Shown one piece after another: positions 24,976-38,199 of a DNA stretch of 64,000 nucleotides. Position numbers and translations under genes: made by a program. Position 1 is the first letter of the stretch. Every line of letters begins with the position of its first letter. This stretch comes from Hepsetus odoe (taxonomy: Eukaryota; Chordata; Actinopteri; Characiformes; Hepsetidae), in the NCBI GenBank assembly GCA_017165825.1, contig CM029372.1, positions 1,537,466 through 1,601,465 on the forward strand, written 5' to 3'. The notes below the pieces were generated by a model. That model was not told the DNA's origin. It did no database searches and saw nothing but the letters and a program-made list of their open reading frames with translations.

Positions 24976-25281
24976 ATCTTATTTGCCATTCAAACAAAGT
25001 TCCTACCCTCAAGTCCTTTCTTTTATCTAACAGTATAGTACTGCTAGATAGGAAGATAGATTATTTTACTGATCCCAGGGCAAATTTAAGTACCAGTAGC
25101 CAAGTGAAATTCATATAACTACACAATACTGTACAACTGCAGCTGGTTGCTGTTAATCTAGGCTTCACTAGATCTGGTATGAAGACTCTGGTATGTGTCA
25201 CTGTCCACTGCTCGGGACCGGCGTGAAGGAACACACTGCCTTGTGTATTCCCAGTGGCTGGATTTGAGGCTGTTTGCTGAA

Positions 25282-25360
25282 TAAAAAATTGAAATGTAAA
25301 AAAAAAAATAACAATAACAATAATAATAAAAAAGAAAAAGAAGAAGAAGAAGAATATATA
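25282..25360. repeat. A-rich, AAT/GAA low-complexity tract
   Basis: Runs of A, ATAACAATAACAATAATAAT and AAGAAGAAGAAGAAG occur in succession. Reverse-strand poly-Phe frames here are artefacts of this tract. Confidence 0.9.
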
Positions 25361-26671
25361 TAAATACATTTAAAATAGAAATAGATAGGTAAATACATAA
25401 TTAATATGGTATATAATAACAAAAACAAATACCATAATTTTGGCACAGGCCCAGTTTCAGATATTTTTTCACAGTATAATAAATAAAACTTAAGTTGTGC
25501 ATCAGAATGTGCCAAAGTCTGTATGCATATTTATTCTTTTCTTACAAAATCAAGCAAACATAACAGAGGGCACAAGATTTTTGTTAATGACTATACAAAT
25601 ATATTTAGATTTTATATGTATAGAGGAGCACAATACATAATTTCCTGCTAGAATGAGGTCAATATTGGAAAAAGTTTTTATTTGAACTACAGCATTGTAG
25701 ACTAACCAGCCATAAGCTACCACTGTAACCTGCAGTAGCCTTGAGCTCTCTGACAGTTTCTACTCACGTATCTTTAATATACGTTTTTTGCAAGTGTGTC
25801 AATATATGTAATATAACTGCTTTTCTATCCATGCTGAACAATCATCCTCTGACTGGTGTGAGAAGAGCTTGCAGTGTTTAAAACCCATTCAATCTAACAG
25901 TGGAGTGAGCTCATTTAGCTCTACAGAGCTTATGTGATTGAATGAGACATTTCCTTTGCAGAAGTGTAAATTATAAATATTGTGTTTGTAAAGAGTGATA
26001 TAGCCTGTACTTTGTCACACTGCAATGGAGGGCACTAATTACATGGTTCAGAATTTGTGATACTGACATTTATTTGTTTCCATGTGCATTTTTATTTTTT
26101 TGGGCCATCCCCACCTTTCGACTATTAGAATATTATTTTCAGCTAGATCCAACAGTACTCTGTAGCACTACTCCTGTTTAAATTGTATGAAACTGATCCC
26201 AGTTTCAATAAACATGGTAAGGTCTTAACATGTTTGTCAACTAAAGAGTATGAGTAGGTACATCACACTAAAAACTTAAGCATTCATCTTGACATCTCAT
26301 TACTATGCAAAATGTAACTTGAAGTTGGTCAATGGCGTGAGCTGTAGTACTTTTTTTGTCAGGGTAATGTTGCTTCTAGCCAATCACTTTCAGTTTGAGC
26401 TATGTGTCTATGTGTATCAGAGAAGTTGAAGCATGGAGAAAAAGAATCAGAGTCGGAAAAATAATTTTAAAAGCTACTGTTTACTGTTCCCATTTTGCAG
26501 CTTCAGAGATCTTAGTCAGATCTCCGTGTCATTATTTATTTGTCCTTCACTGAAAATGTTCTCAGATTTTTGAGCTTTCAGGCATATTTCATCTTTTGAG
26601 ACATTAAGTAAAACATTACAGGTAAAATGCTGCCCTTTTAAGTTATTTCATGAGCTAACTATAGGTTGGAA

Positions 26672-26880
26672 GCTGGTGGTGGTGGTCTAGTGGTAGGGTA
26701 CTTGCCTATGGACCTCTGGATCAAGAGGTCCCAGGTTTGAATCCCACCTAGCACTACCACCACTGGGTCCCTGAGCAAGACCCTTAACCCTGAATTGCTC
26801 CAGGGGGACTGTCCCTGTAATTAGGACGTGGAAGTCGCTCTGGATAAGAGCGTCTGCTAAATGCCGCAAATGTAAATGAA
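26672..26880 (+). mobile_element. tRNA-derived SINE (GTCTGCTAAATG family)
   Basis: The head is TGGTGGTCTAGTGGTAGGG with the B-box-like GGTTTGAATCCCA. The body runs through CACTGGGTCCCTGAGCAAGA to CTCTGGATAAGAGCGTCTGC, ending TAAATGCCGCAAATGTAAATG. The sequence is well preserved. An inverse copy lies at 59008-59180 inside ptprb. Confidence 0.9.
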
Positions 26881-28924
26881 GCTGATTTAAACTACAAAAC
26901 TGACAAATATAATATAATATAAAATATTGTTTCATATTAGTCTCAGCTCTAATATATTTTTAACATATACAGTCAGCAATGTCTTCACTGTTTAAAGCAC
27001 AGTGGTACTTACTATATAGAAAGACTTAAAAAAGTTTGAGAACTGTTTTAAAATATTATGAGCTCTAAATCAGCAGCAGAGTTTGTGGACCAAAGTAAAT
27101 GTGCATGCAAGCCATTTCTTCGCCCAGAATAACCCTAGTATTGTTTGTATATTATTTTTAATTATGCCGTGGTGTATGGCACATTTATATGTGCTACTCA
27201 CATTTTCAGGAGCTCCAAATTAAAATGCCTTCCTGCATCCCTGCATTACAAATTCTTGCTCAAAAGAGTAAACGTTATAAAGCATCAGTTTCTCTGGAAA
27301 CAAATCATGCTTTGTTATGAAGTTAAAGTAATCGATGCTGAGTTGCCATTAGCAGATATAAAATATGAATTTTGATAAAATAGGAAACAATATTCTTACG
27401 AAAGATTATTATAAAATATTATAAAATGTAAATGTAGAAAACAATCATTGTGCTTTTATTTTGATAGATTTACAGTCAAAAAGTTCAAAAACGATGGCTG
27501 CATCCTGCATTACTGGTTTACTGGGATTTTGTATTACAGACGCAGCGTCACATTTATTTATTTCAGATTCTGATTTGTTGCATTTATTTAAGCAATATTA
27601 AATAAGTGCATAAAATCAGTTTGTTTTTAATAAAATAAATCAATTTAAATGGACAGTAAGAAAGTTTACAAAGCAATACCACTGGAAGCCTTTGGATGAA
27701 GTAATGAAACATTGCTTTTTTGCACTATTTTGCTTTACATTTGATGGCACATAATGGTGAATATTGCCAGGAATGATGCCAGTGGTTTCATAAAGAAGAT
27801 TCAGACTCTCTGACTGGAGACCAGTGTTCTAATTCTTGGTGTACTGAAGTGCCTCAGTTTGTCCTTATAGAATTTCAAACCTTTTCAGTAGGCTGAGTTC
27901 ATGCTATATGTTTGTTTAAAGTTCTTTTTAAAAAATTTTTTTTAAATAACCCCCCTTTTTACATGTAACTTTTTAAAACATGATTGTACACATGTTTCCT
28001 AATGATTTTTTTCCAAGATTTGTTACACATTTCATTCAGCTTGTAGCTTGTCAACTTTTTTATGTTTTCCTCCTGAGCAGTGAGCATTGATGAATGTAAA
28101 AAAGCACGTTGTCAGTACACAATTTCAGCTGCAAACCTACTAGGGGTCCATCAATGCGCCAACACACTGAGGAGAACATATGCAGGTTAATAAAAAAGTG
28201 TAAAATAGTATGTAAAAAGAACAAAACTCTTGTGCTCAAATTAACAGGCAACGTTTATATATTATTTGCCTATATCATGTTGAAATGTAGCAATTACAGC
28301 CAATAACTATAACTGATAAATGAAAGCCATTTTATTTGCTTATTCAAACATGTAATCACTACTGGTGAACAAATAAGTTAGGTAAACTTTATGATGAAAC
28401 TGTTTTAAGAAGTCATAAAGTACATAAAATTTGTGAATAATAGTTGGGTTTTTTCTTTATTTTGCCTTAAGCTTTTTGTTTAAGCAGTGTATAAACTATT
28501 GTGAAAATTACATGTTGTGCTTCGGATTTAAAAATGAAAATAACCTCAGATGGTAAATTTTTTGTTACTGGAATCTACAGTTATTTTAAATAGTTTACAA
28601 CAATTTCCATGTATATTTCAATGTCATTTCTAAGTGAAATGAATTAATGGTCAGTCTTTACAGTTTAACTATCTTACTCTCATTGCAGCTGATGTATTAA
28701 TTATAGTGTACAGTACTGAACGAAGGTCTTTAGGGCTTCTCAGCGAATTCATCATTAAAAAATTAGCTGATTGAAATCCAATAAATCTGTATTTAGTATT
28801 CAGTAAACAATTTTTGTTCACAAAATTTGTAGCCTAATTTACAGCATACTTCATCAACAAAGATGAAGATACAGTTACTATTACTCTGTTTAGTTTAGAC
28901 ATCCTTCTTCAGAGTGCAAACACT

Positions 28925-29082
28925 CTGGGATCTAATCCCAGACCATTAGGTTGCCCTGAGGTACTCTTGAGCAAGGTACCGTCACCATCACTGCTGCAAA
29001 TGCAGAGGCTGTATTTTGTTGTGGTTCACTGTGTGCTGTGCTGTGTTTCACAATGACAAGTTGTCACTTTCACCTTTCACTA
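28925..29082 (+). mobile_element. 5'-truncated SINE, type-2 body
   Basis: It contains AGGTTGCCCTGAGGTACTC, TTGAGCAAGGTACCGTCACC and a tail GACAAGTTGTCACTTTCACC. The tRNA head is lost. Confidence 0.8.
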
Positions 29083-29185
29083 TTTAAACAACCGCACTAA
29101 AATATTTTTATATTATATATAAAATACTTATGTTAAGAATATAAGTTTTAAATGCTATTTACATTGGCAAACCTACACTTACTAT

Positions 29186-29898
29186 AGTCATCAACTTTAT
29201 TTATATAGTGCTTTTCACAACTGTTGTTGTCCATAAGCAGTTTTACAGAAACCAGGTCCAAGTCTCAATTGGGTAGGCCGAGGGTGACAGAGGCAAGGAA
29301 AAAGGACTTCCAAAAACAAGGAAGAGACCTTGGGAGGAACATGATCCAAAAGAGGAACCCATCCTCCTCTGGACAACACTGGAAACAAAGAAGGAAAGAA
29401 AGAGATTAATCAATTAAGACATGACTTCCAGTAAGCATGAGTCACAATAAAAGAGTCCATTTGTGTCTGTAGTTAGAGGTTTGGCGAACTAATAGTGGTG
29501 GGTCTGCCCGAGTGGGTGAAAATTTTGCTAATCTTAGTGGCAGCAGCTCAGATGAGCCAGTCTGATGTAGATGATCTGAAGTTACTAAGATGCTAAGGAG
29601 AGAAATCTGGAGATAGTTGTTTCTTCAACTCAGTGGAGTAGCTAGTATGGAGTTCAGGAAGCCCTCACAGTGACACAGACTTGCTTTCCAGTGTCCACCA
29701 TAAAGGTGGACAGCTGTCCTTCTCAAACAGAGACAAAGGAATTAGATCTGTTTTGGACTCACATTGTCCAAGCCATTCATTTATAGAGCGCAGTACTGTG
29801 ACTCGGGCAAACTCGCTATTACAGCCCGACTAGAAAGGACAGATCTGAGGGTTTTACAAACATGAGAGCACCCTGAGACACTGGTGTCCCCCTACACC
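29186..29898 (-). mobile_element. L2-like LINE 3' segment, inverted copy
   Basis: The reverse complement of this stretch matches 30925-31645 block by block. TTTACAAACATGAGAGCACC at about 29855 matches GGTGCTC(T)TGTGTTTGTAAA at about 30958. ATTGGGTAGGCCGAGGGTGA at about 29268 matches the reverse complement of TCACCCTCGGCCTACCCAGT at about 31545. It lies head to head with the + copy, forming a long inverted repeat. Confidence 0.8.
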
Positions 29899-31645
29899 AC
29901 CACATTAAAAGAGATTGAGGATTGTATAGGAGACATAAAAGAGTGGATGTCACTCAGTTTTCTTATGTTAAATTCTCAAAAGACAGAAGTTCTTTTGCCA
30001 GGTTACAAAATTGCTAGAGGCAAACCTTTAGGTTTAATGCTTGATTTTCCTAATTTTACAGTTAATCTTAAACACTCTGGGCATCACAACTGACTCGGAT
30101 CTATGTCTAGATACACACATTGGAAATATCACTAAAATAGCTTTCCTTCACCTTAGAAATATTGCTAAACTTAGAAGCGCACTCACACTACATGAAGCAG
30201 AAATACTGACACGTGCATTTATCACCTCAAGATTAGATTATTGGCCTGCTGTCAGGATGTTCTAGTGAAAGCCTTCATAAACTCCAGTTAGTCCAGAACG
30301 CAGCAGCTAGAGTCCTCACTAGATCCAGAAAATTTGATCATATTAGCCCGATATTATCTAGACTTCACTAGCTTCCTGCATTGACTATGAAATCATACTA
30401 CTAACTTACAAAGACCTAAACGGCCTCGCTCCCAAGTATCATTCTGAGCTTATCTCCAGTTATGAAGCTTCACACTCACTCAGATCACAAGGTGCTGGCT
30501 TTCTAACAGTTCCCAGAATTTTAAAACAACAACAGGGGTAAGAGCTTTTTCATTCAAAGCCCCCCATTCTCTGGAACAGTCCTCCAGCTGCTCTCCGGGA
30601 CTCAGACACACTCTCAGTATTTAAGTCCAGACTAAAGACTTACTTGTTTAGTCAGGCTTTTAGTAATTAATTCTCCTGTTAGTTAAGAGGTGCAGATCCG
30701 GGGGTTCGCGGATACAGAGAATTACAGTAAACTGGGATGTTGATGCTGCAAGCCCACCACTCTCACACTCATAAACTCACGCTCAAAAAGCTCAGGGAAA
30801 AACCATGGCCCAGACAGGCTGGTGGATTTCATTATACCTTGTTTGCCCAGAGATCCATAACAAAATAAAAATTTCAACTCAGGGACCAACCTGGCCCAGA
30901 CAGATCAGTAAATTCAGGTTTGTTGAGGGTGGTGTGGGGCATCTCCAGTGTCACAGGGTGCTCTTGTGTTTGTAAAACCCCTGGATCTGTCCTTTTTAGT
31001 CAGGTTGTCATAGGAGTCACATTACTGCATTCTTTAAAGTTTCAGTCTGTAAAATGAGTTCCAAACAGATATAATTCCTTTCTCTTTCTTTGAGATGGGC
31101 AGCTCTCCACCACCTGTGTGGTGGATGTTTTGGGTGTTTCCTGAGGGCAAGTGCATCAATCTCCATGAAGGTCTTCTGAGTTCCATGCCAGCTACTATAC
31201 CGAGTCTGCGAAGCTACTATCATCTTATTTTCTCCCAACCTGAACTTCAGATGAGCTACATCAGACTGGCTCTTCTGCAGGAGTTGCTGCCATGAAGATT
31301 AAAGCCTCCCCCACTCAAACAGAGCTTCCACCATTAGCTCATGAACCTCCATTTACAGTCACCAGTGGACTCTTTTACTGTAAATCATGCTTACTGGAAA
31401 TTACCACTATACAGGGTTTTTCTCTCTCTTTCTTTTTTATTTTTATTTCTGGTGTCAACCAAAGGAGGATGGGTTCCCCTTTTGGGTCTTGGTTTCTCCC
31501 AAGGTTTCTTCCTCATGTTTGGGGGAGTTTTTCCTTGCCTCTGTCACCCTCGGCCTACCCAGTTGGGGCTCGGACCCAGATTCTGTAAAGCTGCTTTCTG
31601 ACAACAACAGTTGTAAAAATATAAATAAAGTTAACTTGACTTGAA
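29899..31645 (+). pseudogene. L2-like LINE 3' half, reverse transcriptase C-terminus and 3' tail
   Basis: Broken frames read DIKEWMSLSFLMLNSQKTEV, LDTHIGNITKIAFLHLRNIAK and ILTRAFITSRLDYW. Later blocks follow the order expected for the region after the active site of L2-clade reverse transcriptases: LQNAAARVLTR-like, then a WNSPPAALRDSDTLS-like block. The 3' end is TGTAAAGCTGCTTTCTGACA ... AATAAAGTTAACTTGACTTG, a common teleost L2-type tail. Frameshifts and stops show that it is dead. Confidence 0.8.
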
Positions 31646-32170
31646 TTTTAAGTAATAGGAAAATGAATTACTAAAAGCCTAACTAAACAATTAAGTCTTT
31701 AGCCTGGACTTAAATATGTTGTCTGTATATATAATTTATATATGTATAATTTTATACCACCAGCCATATGCCTTATAAAATTGAATGATCAGTATTTTTT
31801 AGAAATAGTTTAGTAAAAAGTATATTTAAGATGTCTATCTGCAATACTATTATGAAAAAAATGGTAGTCATGCTGACATACAATTTACATTTACACAAAA
31901 AAACAACAAACAATTAAAATTAGTCTGTTTATTTTAATATTGCAATATTAACAAACTAAACATTTTGTTTTGTTTTATTTGTATTTATTTGCTTTCAGCC
32001 TTTGCACAGTACTGTACAAACGTTTGCAAATGTTTGAATATCTCTGGTTAATATCCCTGGTTCATATCCCAGTTTTTAATTTTAGAAGAATAAATAAACC
32101 AAACACAAAAAATATGGCCTTTGCAAAGGCTATATCACATTTTATATTTTGAATTTACTGAAATTCTGAG

Positions 32171-32402
32171 GGGCAGCGGTGGCCTAGTGGTTAGGGTGTT
32201 GGCCACATGATTGGAGGGTCGGGGGTTCAAACCCCTTCCCGATGGGTTGCCCTGAGGTACCCTTGAGCAAGGTGCCGTCCCTGTCCCGCTCCTCCCTGCG
32301 ATGGGCTGGCAACCTGTCCAGGGTGCGTCCCCTGTGCGCACTGGGTTGGACACCGGCGTGACCCCGTTTGGGACAAGCGGCAGATAATGGATGGATGGAT
32401 GA
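32171..32402 (+). mobile_element. Type-1 SINE, near full length
   Basis: The head is GGGGCAGCGGTGGCCTAGTGG with B box GGTTCAAACCCC. The body is GATGGGCTGGCAACCTGTCC and the end GACAAGCGGCAGATAATGGA followed by (TGGA)n. It is very similar to the copy at 2717-2970. No target duplication was found by eye. Confidence 0.9.
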
Positions 32403-34349
32403 AAAATATTTGAATCAAGAAAACTGTATTTGCTTTATTGAGGATTTTCAGACCTTTGCATATGACTGTACACAACGGGGTTGGTTCAGTTCTTCAGTTA
32501 TACATGTATACAGTTCTTCAGGTATACAAAACTGGCTGGTGCAATGATGGACACCAAAGAGGTAAATTTAACATTTCTGGGCTTTGTAGCATGAGGTCAA
32601 TGTATGATTTGCAAGGCATAATGACAAAACTTGTCCTACTCTGTCAACATTTGTCAGTGAAATTCACTCCCTCCCTTTCCTCTGCCTTACACACTCTACA
32701 CCAAATAACTTTCATAGCTCTCGCTCACATTAAAGCTAAAACCCACGTGATCAGACATGGTGAGGATCACGAAGATCTGGAAGAACACACACACTGGTGA
32801 TGTTTGATTGACTCAGTTTTGATATGGTCAGACCCACTACTAAGAAGTGAAACATATCAAACAACTGTATACTGAAAAGGGTGCATTACAGAGAAAACAC
32901 AGTGATGGATATATAATTGTTAACAATTTTTTTAAAATCAAAAGACAAATTAAACATGTTATTATATTGTTTGCTTTGGTCTCATTTTGGTCACACATCT
33001 GGAGCAGCTTCTTCACAAAAGTCTGTAAATAACAAATGTGTGTGTGAGTGTGTTTGTGTTTGAGTGTGTGTATGGATGTCACCACTTCTAATTTAATGTC
33101 TTATTCTAGTTTGTGTGACATCAATGCAGCTCATGCTAATTATGCATGTTTTTGATGGAGGTTTCCATGGTAGCCATGCTTATCTGAGAGAGAGTCTGAG
33201 AGAATGGGAGAGAGAGATAGAGAGAGAAAGGCCTAGATATTCTTAGCCCTCTCTTCTCATGCTATGCATACATTCTTCAAGAGTGTCTGTTTAGATTTTC
33301 TATAAACAGCACATATCTCGCAAAATACCACTTGCCCAAGCTGCCGTTCCAGGTTTGCATCCTTAAACTTGCCTACTTGTTATGTCTCCAGTTCATGTAA
33401 TTCTTAGCCCTGTTAACAAATGAGCCATGTGATTTTTTTACCTTCATTATATGTTTCAGATGTCCTTCTTTTCCCAAATATTTTTTATTTTTAATTCTTT
33501 CTGACTTTGTGTGATCATTTGTATTTATAATGTCAAGTAGTTAAGTAAAGCATCCTTGTGTAGCTACATAAAATTAAAATTTAGAAGCAAAAAGATAACT
33601 GTAACTGTAAACTGTAAGAGCAAACTTCTCATCTAACTCACTGAAGAGTCAGAATGAGTACCATTTAACATGCCCATAAATAGAAATATTTGGTTGTGGC
33701 AGTGCTGGAATTCAAACCTGTGATGTTATGATAACAAGGTACACAACTGACAATCTGGAAGGAAAGCCCTGTTTAGCTCACCTTTGCTATGATGACACCT
33801 TAGTGTACTTGGCTTTTTAGCTCCATTGATTCTTTTTTGTTAAGTTAAAGAAAGCATTTATTAGGTTTTACATGGTTTTACCATGAGTTACTTATTCTTG
33901 TTTTGCTCACTTTTTGTTGCAAGTGCTGAAAAAATTGTAACCATTATTCACTAAAATCATGAGAGTGAAATATCATCAGATTGTTATCAAACACTGCTCA
34001 CTGAAGCAAGCAGTGGTGCACGTTCATGATGGATCTGTAGCTCAAATTTTGGCTTTCTTTCTTCACAGACCATCACATCACAGACTTAAGAATGTCTGCG
34101 TAATCTCTTTAATATTGCTCTACATTATATTGGCCCACTGACTGCAAAATTCCTCTATATACATGACAGTTACATTTTTAAATATTTTTGAAAGTTTAAA
34201 AAAACCTAATTTATCAGTTAAAACTAGTATAAAATGCAGCAACTAAGATACAAGCTCTTGCACATTGAAGGAGTTTATTCACTTGTTATAGCACCTACAG
34301 TATTCCTGTAGAAATTATTTAAAAATAAAGTATGGTTAGTACACATGAC

Positions 34350-36490
34350 ACTATATTGCCATGTGTTTTCCCAGAATGTTTTCTCATTCACACTCATCTA
34401 TTCTGTCTGTGCTCTACTCACTTTCATTCCTCTCTTCTCTGTAGCATATTTCCACTTCTTGAGGGTCTGAAGCTGTTTCTTGCTCTCACTATAGATCACA
34501 ATATCATCTGCAAACACCACAGGGACTCTTATCTAATCTCATCAGTCAACCTGTCCATTACCACTGCTAACAATAAAGGGCTCAACTCTGATCCTTGATG
34601 CAATCCCACCTATACTTTAAATGCATTCATCATTCCTACTGCAGACCTCACCACTGTCACACTGCCGCCATACATATCCTGCTCATGAACCTCATTTCCT
34701 GCTCATGAACCTCATAAGACTAACATAGTTCTTTGTCACTCACTGAACTCCTCATGCAATACCACAGCTTCTCTCTAGGCTCCTTGTAATATGCTTTCTC
34801 TACAAGTCTACAAAGCACAATGCAACTCCTTCTGACCTCCATACTTCTCCATCAACACTATTAGGGCAAATATTGCATCTGAACTGCTCAGCATGAAATC
34901 ATTCTTCTGCCCACTAATCATCACCTCTTGTCTTAACCAGGCTCCCACTACTTTTTCCCATAACTATATGCTGTCGCTGATCAACTGTATTCCTCAACTG
35001 TATGGTTACTACAGCTCTGCATATCACCCTTATTCTTGAAAATCAGCACACATTCATCTTTCAGGCCTCTCTCCCTTTCTAAGATTGCCATATCTGCCAT
35101 ATCTAAACAACTCAATGCTTCCACAGTTATATCAGGACCAGCATTTTTCATCCCCTTCATAGCTTATACCTTGCTAATCTGCTGCACTTCCTGGTTCACT
35201 ATCCTCACATCATCCAACCTTCTATCATTCTTATTTTACTTAGTTCATGAGTATGTTTCCATGGTTGTCCTTTATGGGCTGAACCTGCTGCACATCCTTT
35301 TCCCCTCTGTCCCTCTATCTAGCCAGTCAGTATATGTTCATTTGTCTCTTCTTGATGCCCTTTCCTGCAACTCACATATACATTTTATCTTTAGCCTTCG
35401 CCACCTCTTTCTTTGCCCTGCACCACATCCCATGGTATTCCTGTATACTTTCTTTATCTCTTTGACTATCCCACTTCTTCTTGGCCAGCCTCTTCTTCAC
35501 TCATGTGTTCAGCGTTACACCATCCGTTTTCCTTATCCTCCTCCCTCTGTTCAGATGGGGCAGCAGTGGCATAGTGGCTAGACTAGGCCCCCAGATCAGA
35601 AAGTCATGGGTTCAATATCCCTTACCAGTAGGTTGCCCTGAGGTATACTTGAGCAAGGTTCCATTCCTGTCACTGCTCCCTGGGCACTTTAAATAGCTGC
35701 ACCCTGCTGCGCATGTGTATGGGTGAAATGCAGAAGCAGCATTTTTTTGTGTCTCACTGTGAGCTATGCTGTATTTCACATTAACAATCAGTAAATTTCA
35801 CTTTCACACCAAGCACCTGATATCTAGTTCTTCAGTTCCTAAGTTCCAGATCTCTCCTTTGCTTGATCTCCAAAGCCTATGCTGTTTATCTACACCCTCC
35901 CCTGTCACTACTTTGCAGTCTCCAATCTCCTTCAGACTGACCCTCTTGCAAAGGATATAATCCACCTGTGAGCATCTTCCTCCACTCTTAAATGTCACCG
36001 TGTGCTCCTCCCTCTTCTTAAAATAAGTATTAACTACAGCCATTTCCATCCTTTTTCGCAAAATCTACAACCATGTGACCTTCAGCAATCCTCTCCTTGA
36101 TACCATAATCTAGACATTACCTCCGCATCACCTCTGTTCCCTTCACCAAGATGCCCATTTTAGTAAGCTCCAATCACCACTCACTCGCGCCTGAGTCCTC
36201 CATCTCACAACCAACTTACAGAGCTTTAAGCATGAACAACATTCATTATCACACCTTCAGTTTCCACTCATCATTATCACACCATAATTTTCCACTCAGT
36301 GTACTCATTTTATCTAACACCATTTTCACCTCCAAAACACTTTTTACATATACTTCCTTTAGAGTAATGCCTTCTGTCTCATCCAGCACCTACCTTCTGT
36401 CCACCATATTAGCTAGCTCTCTACATGCTGCCAACATTCAAAGCTCCTATCCTCACTTCCACTCCCTACCCTCCCTCTCACCGAAGTGAG
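34350..36490 (-). pseudogene. Composite RTE-like LINE relic (endonuclease to reverse transcriptase)
   Basis: Read on the - strand, 36490-35810 is endonuclease (NTYFKKREEHTVTFKSGG, QVDYILCKR). 35555-34350 is degraded reverse transcriptase, homologous to 60740-60230. The order is that of an intact element. It is interrupted by a + strand SINE at 35557-35803. An apparent 181-codon + strand frame here (35036-35581) is an antisense artefact. Confidence 0.75.
35557..35803 (+). mobile_element. Type-2 SINE nested in the RTE relic
   Basis: It starts GGGGCAGCAGTGGCATAGTGG, has the B-box-like GGTTCAATATCC and ends near CAGTAAATTTCACTTTCAC. The flanks CAGATG and TCACACCAA are contiguous in the other RTE copy (about 60711-60725), which marks the insertion point exactly. 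Confidence 0.85.
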
Positions 36491-37264
36491 AACTTGCTTC
36501 TTTTTATTTTTATGAGAACAATCACGTTGTCTATTTTTTTTTTTTTGTTGACATGATCTGCATTGCAAGATTTTTTACAGGACTTTGTTTTGTTCCTATA
36601 CTTTCTTTTAAGTCTAAGACTAGGCTTAATCTAAAATGTCCTCTGTGCCATCTCTGTTTATTCACTTTAAAGCTATACATTTTTGTAAAGCTATACATTT
36701 CTTTATATATTTCAGACTTTTCTCCAAATAAAAATAAAAAAATCTGAAAATTCATAATTCTGTTTGCTAATAATCTTTGGTTAATGCATTTGGTTTTCAA
36801 TTAAGTTAAAAAAGGTATTCATTTGCTAAATTTTACTTTTTTTCTTTTTTCTGTTTTTGTTCTGCATTTACATCAGCTGTGCTATACAAATCAAATAAAT
36901 ATCATCATTATGATTCACTAATGTTGTAATAGTCTGTCAGTGTCATCAGACTGAGAAATAGTATATATATATCCCTCAGTTATATCAAGGGGAGAGAGGG
37001 GAGGTGCAGGGGCTTGTGAAAATTCTCAGTAATCTAGATGATAAATACTCTACGACAAACGGGATTAGGCTGGAACAAAAACGTGGGGGGGTTGGGGTGG
37101 AATATTTGTGCAGTCCAAAGGGAATGCTGTTTACCTGCTAATGCAGACTGTTTCAATAAAGAGACAGAAAATTGGAGAGGTGATGCTCACTGATACCTGC
37201 TATGAAGAAGTGATAGAAAGCACTTGTATTAGTATTCAATTAATATATGCAGTCTCCTTTGCAG

Positions 37265-37580
37265 TCTTCAGACTGACCCTCCTGCAAAGGATATAATCCA
37301 CCTGTGAGCATCTTCCTCCACTCTTATACGTCACCGTGTGCTCCTCCCGCTTCTTAAAATAAAAATAAAAATAAGTATTAACTACAGCCATTTCAAAATC
37401 TACAACCATCTGACCTTCAGCAATCCTCTCCTTGATACCATAATCTGCCCATCACCTCTATTCCTATCATCAACATGACCATTAAAATCTGCTCCAATCA
37501 CCACTCTCTCTCCCCTGGGTACACTCTCTATCACTTCATCTAACTCACTCTAGAATTCTTCTTTCTCTTCCCTCTTATCT
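37265..37580 (-). pseudogene. RTE-like LINE endonuclease fragment
   Basis: The sequence repeats the endonuclease portion seen at 24409-24936 (same blocks such as CCTGCAAAGGATATAATCCACC and TCTAACTCACTC). It has internal losses. Confidence 0.75.
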
Positions 37581-38199
37581 GTGGTTCTACAATTACAGAT
37601 TGTATATTTTTTTATTTCAAATTCAGTTAACCTTGTTCACTATTGATCACAACCACCACTCACTGGGTTATATTTGGGTCATGCATCATTTTCAGCCTTG
37701 CAGTCAGTGACTGAGAATAGAACCCACAAACAAAAATATCTAGCAAACAGCATGCCGTTGGTGGAAACTGGGTGCAAATGAACTAGATCAGGGGGTCCCA
37801 AGATTCTGTGGTCAAAAGAAGATTTAAAAGGCCCAAATGCAAACAGAATTTCAAACAGATATGGGAAAAAGGAGCCTAAATAAGGGGGTCCAGCCACTCA
37901 GCATCACCAATACACTTATCACTGGCCTAATCCAAGAAGCCTTGAGAATTATTTTATCAACACTTTTTTAATAAATCAATAAAATTTATTCATAATACAT
38001 TAAAGAACAAAAGAATTCTGCTTCTTTGGAAGTAAAATATGACGACATGAGGGGTGGCTTTTGCACAGTGCTGTGTTTATAAAGTCCCCTCATAGCTTTT
38101 GTTTACTGGTATTTACATCTAGAAACATAATTGTGTAATTGTATTGAAAATACTCTTGGAGGGAACTATATATAAATACTTTTAAAAAAGGTGACACTC

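Noticed and set aside
35036..35581. 181-codon + strand open frame
   Set aside because: It is the antisense strand of an RTE-like reverse-transcriptase relic, low complexity in composition, with no recognisable domain.
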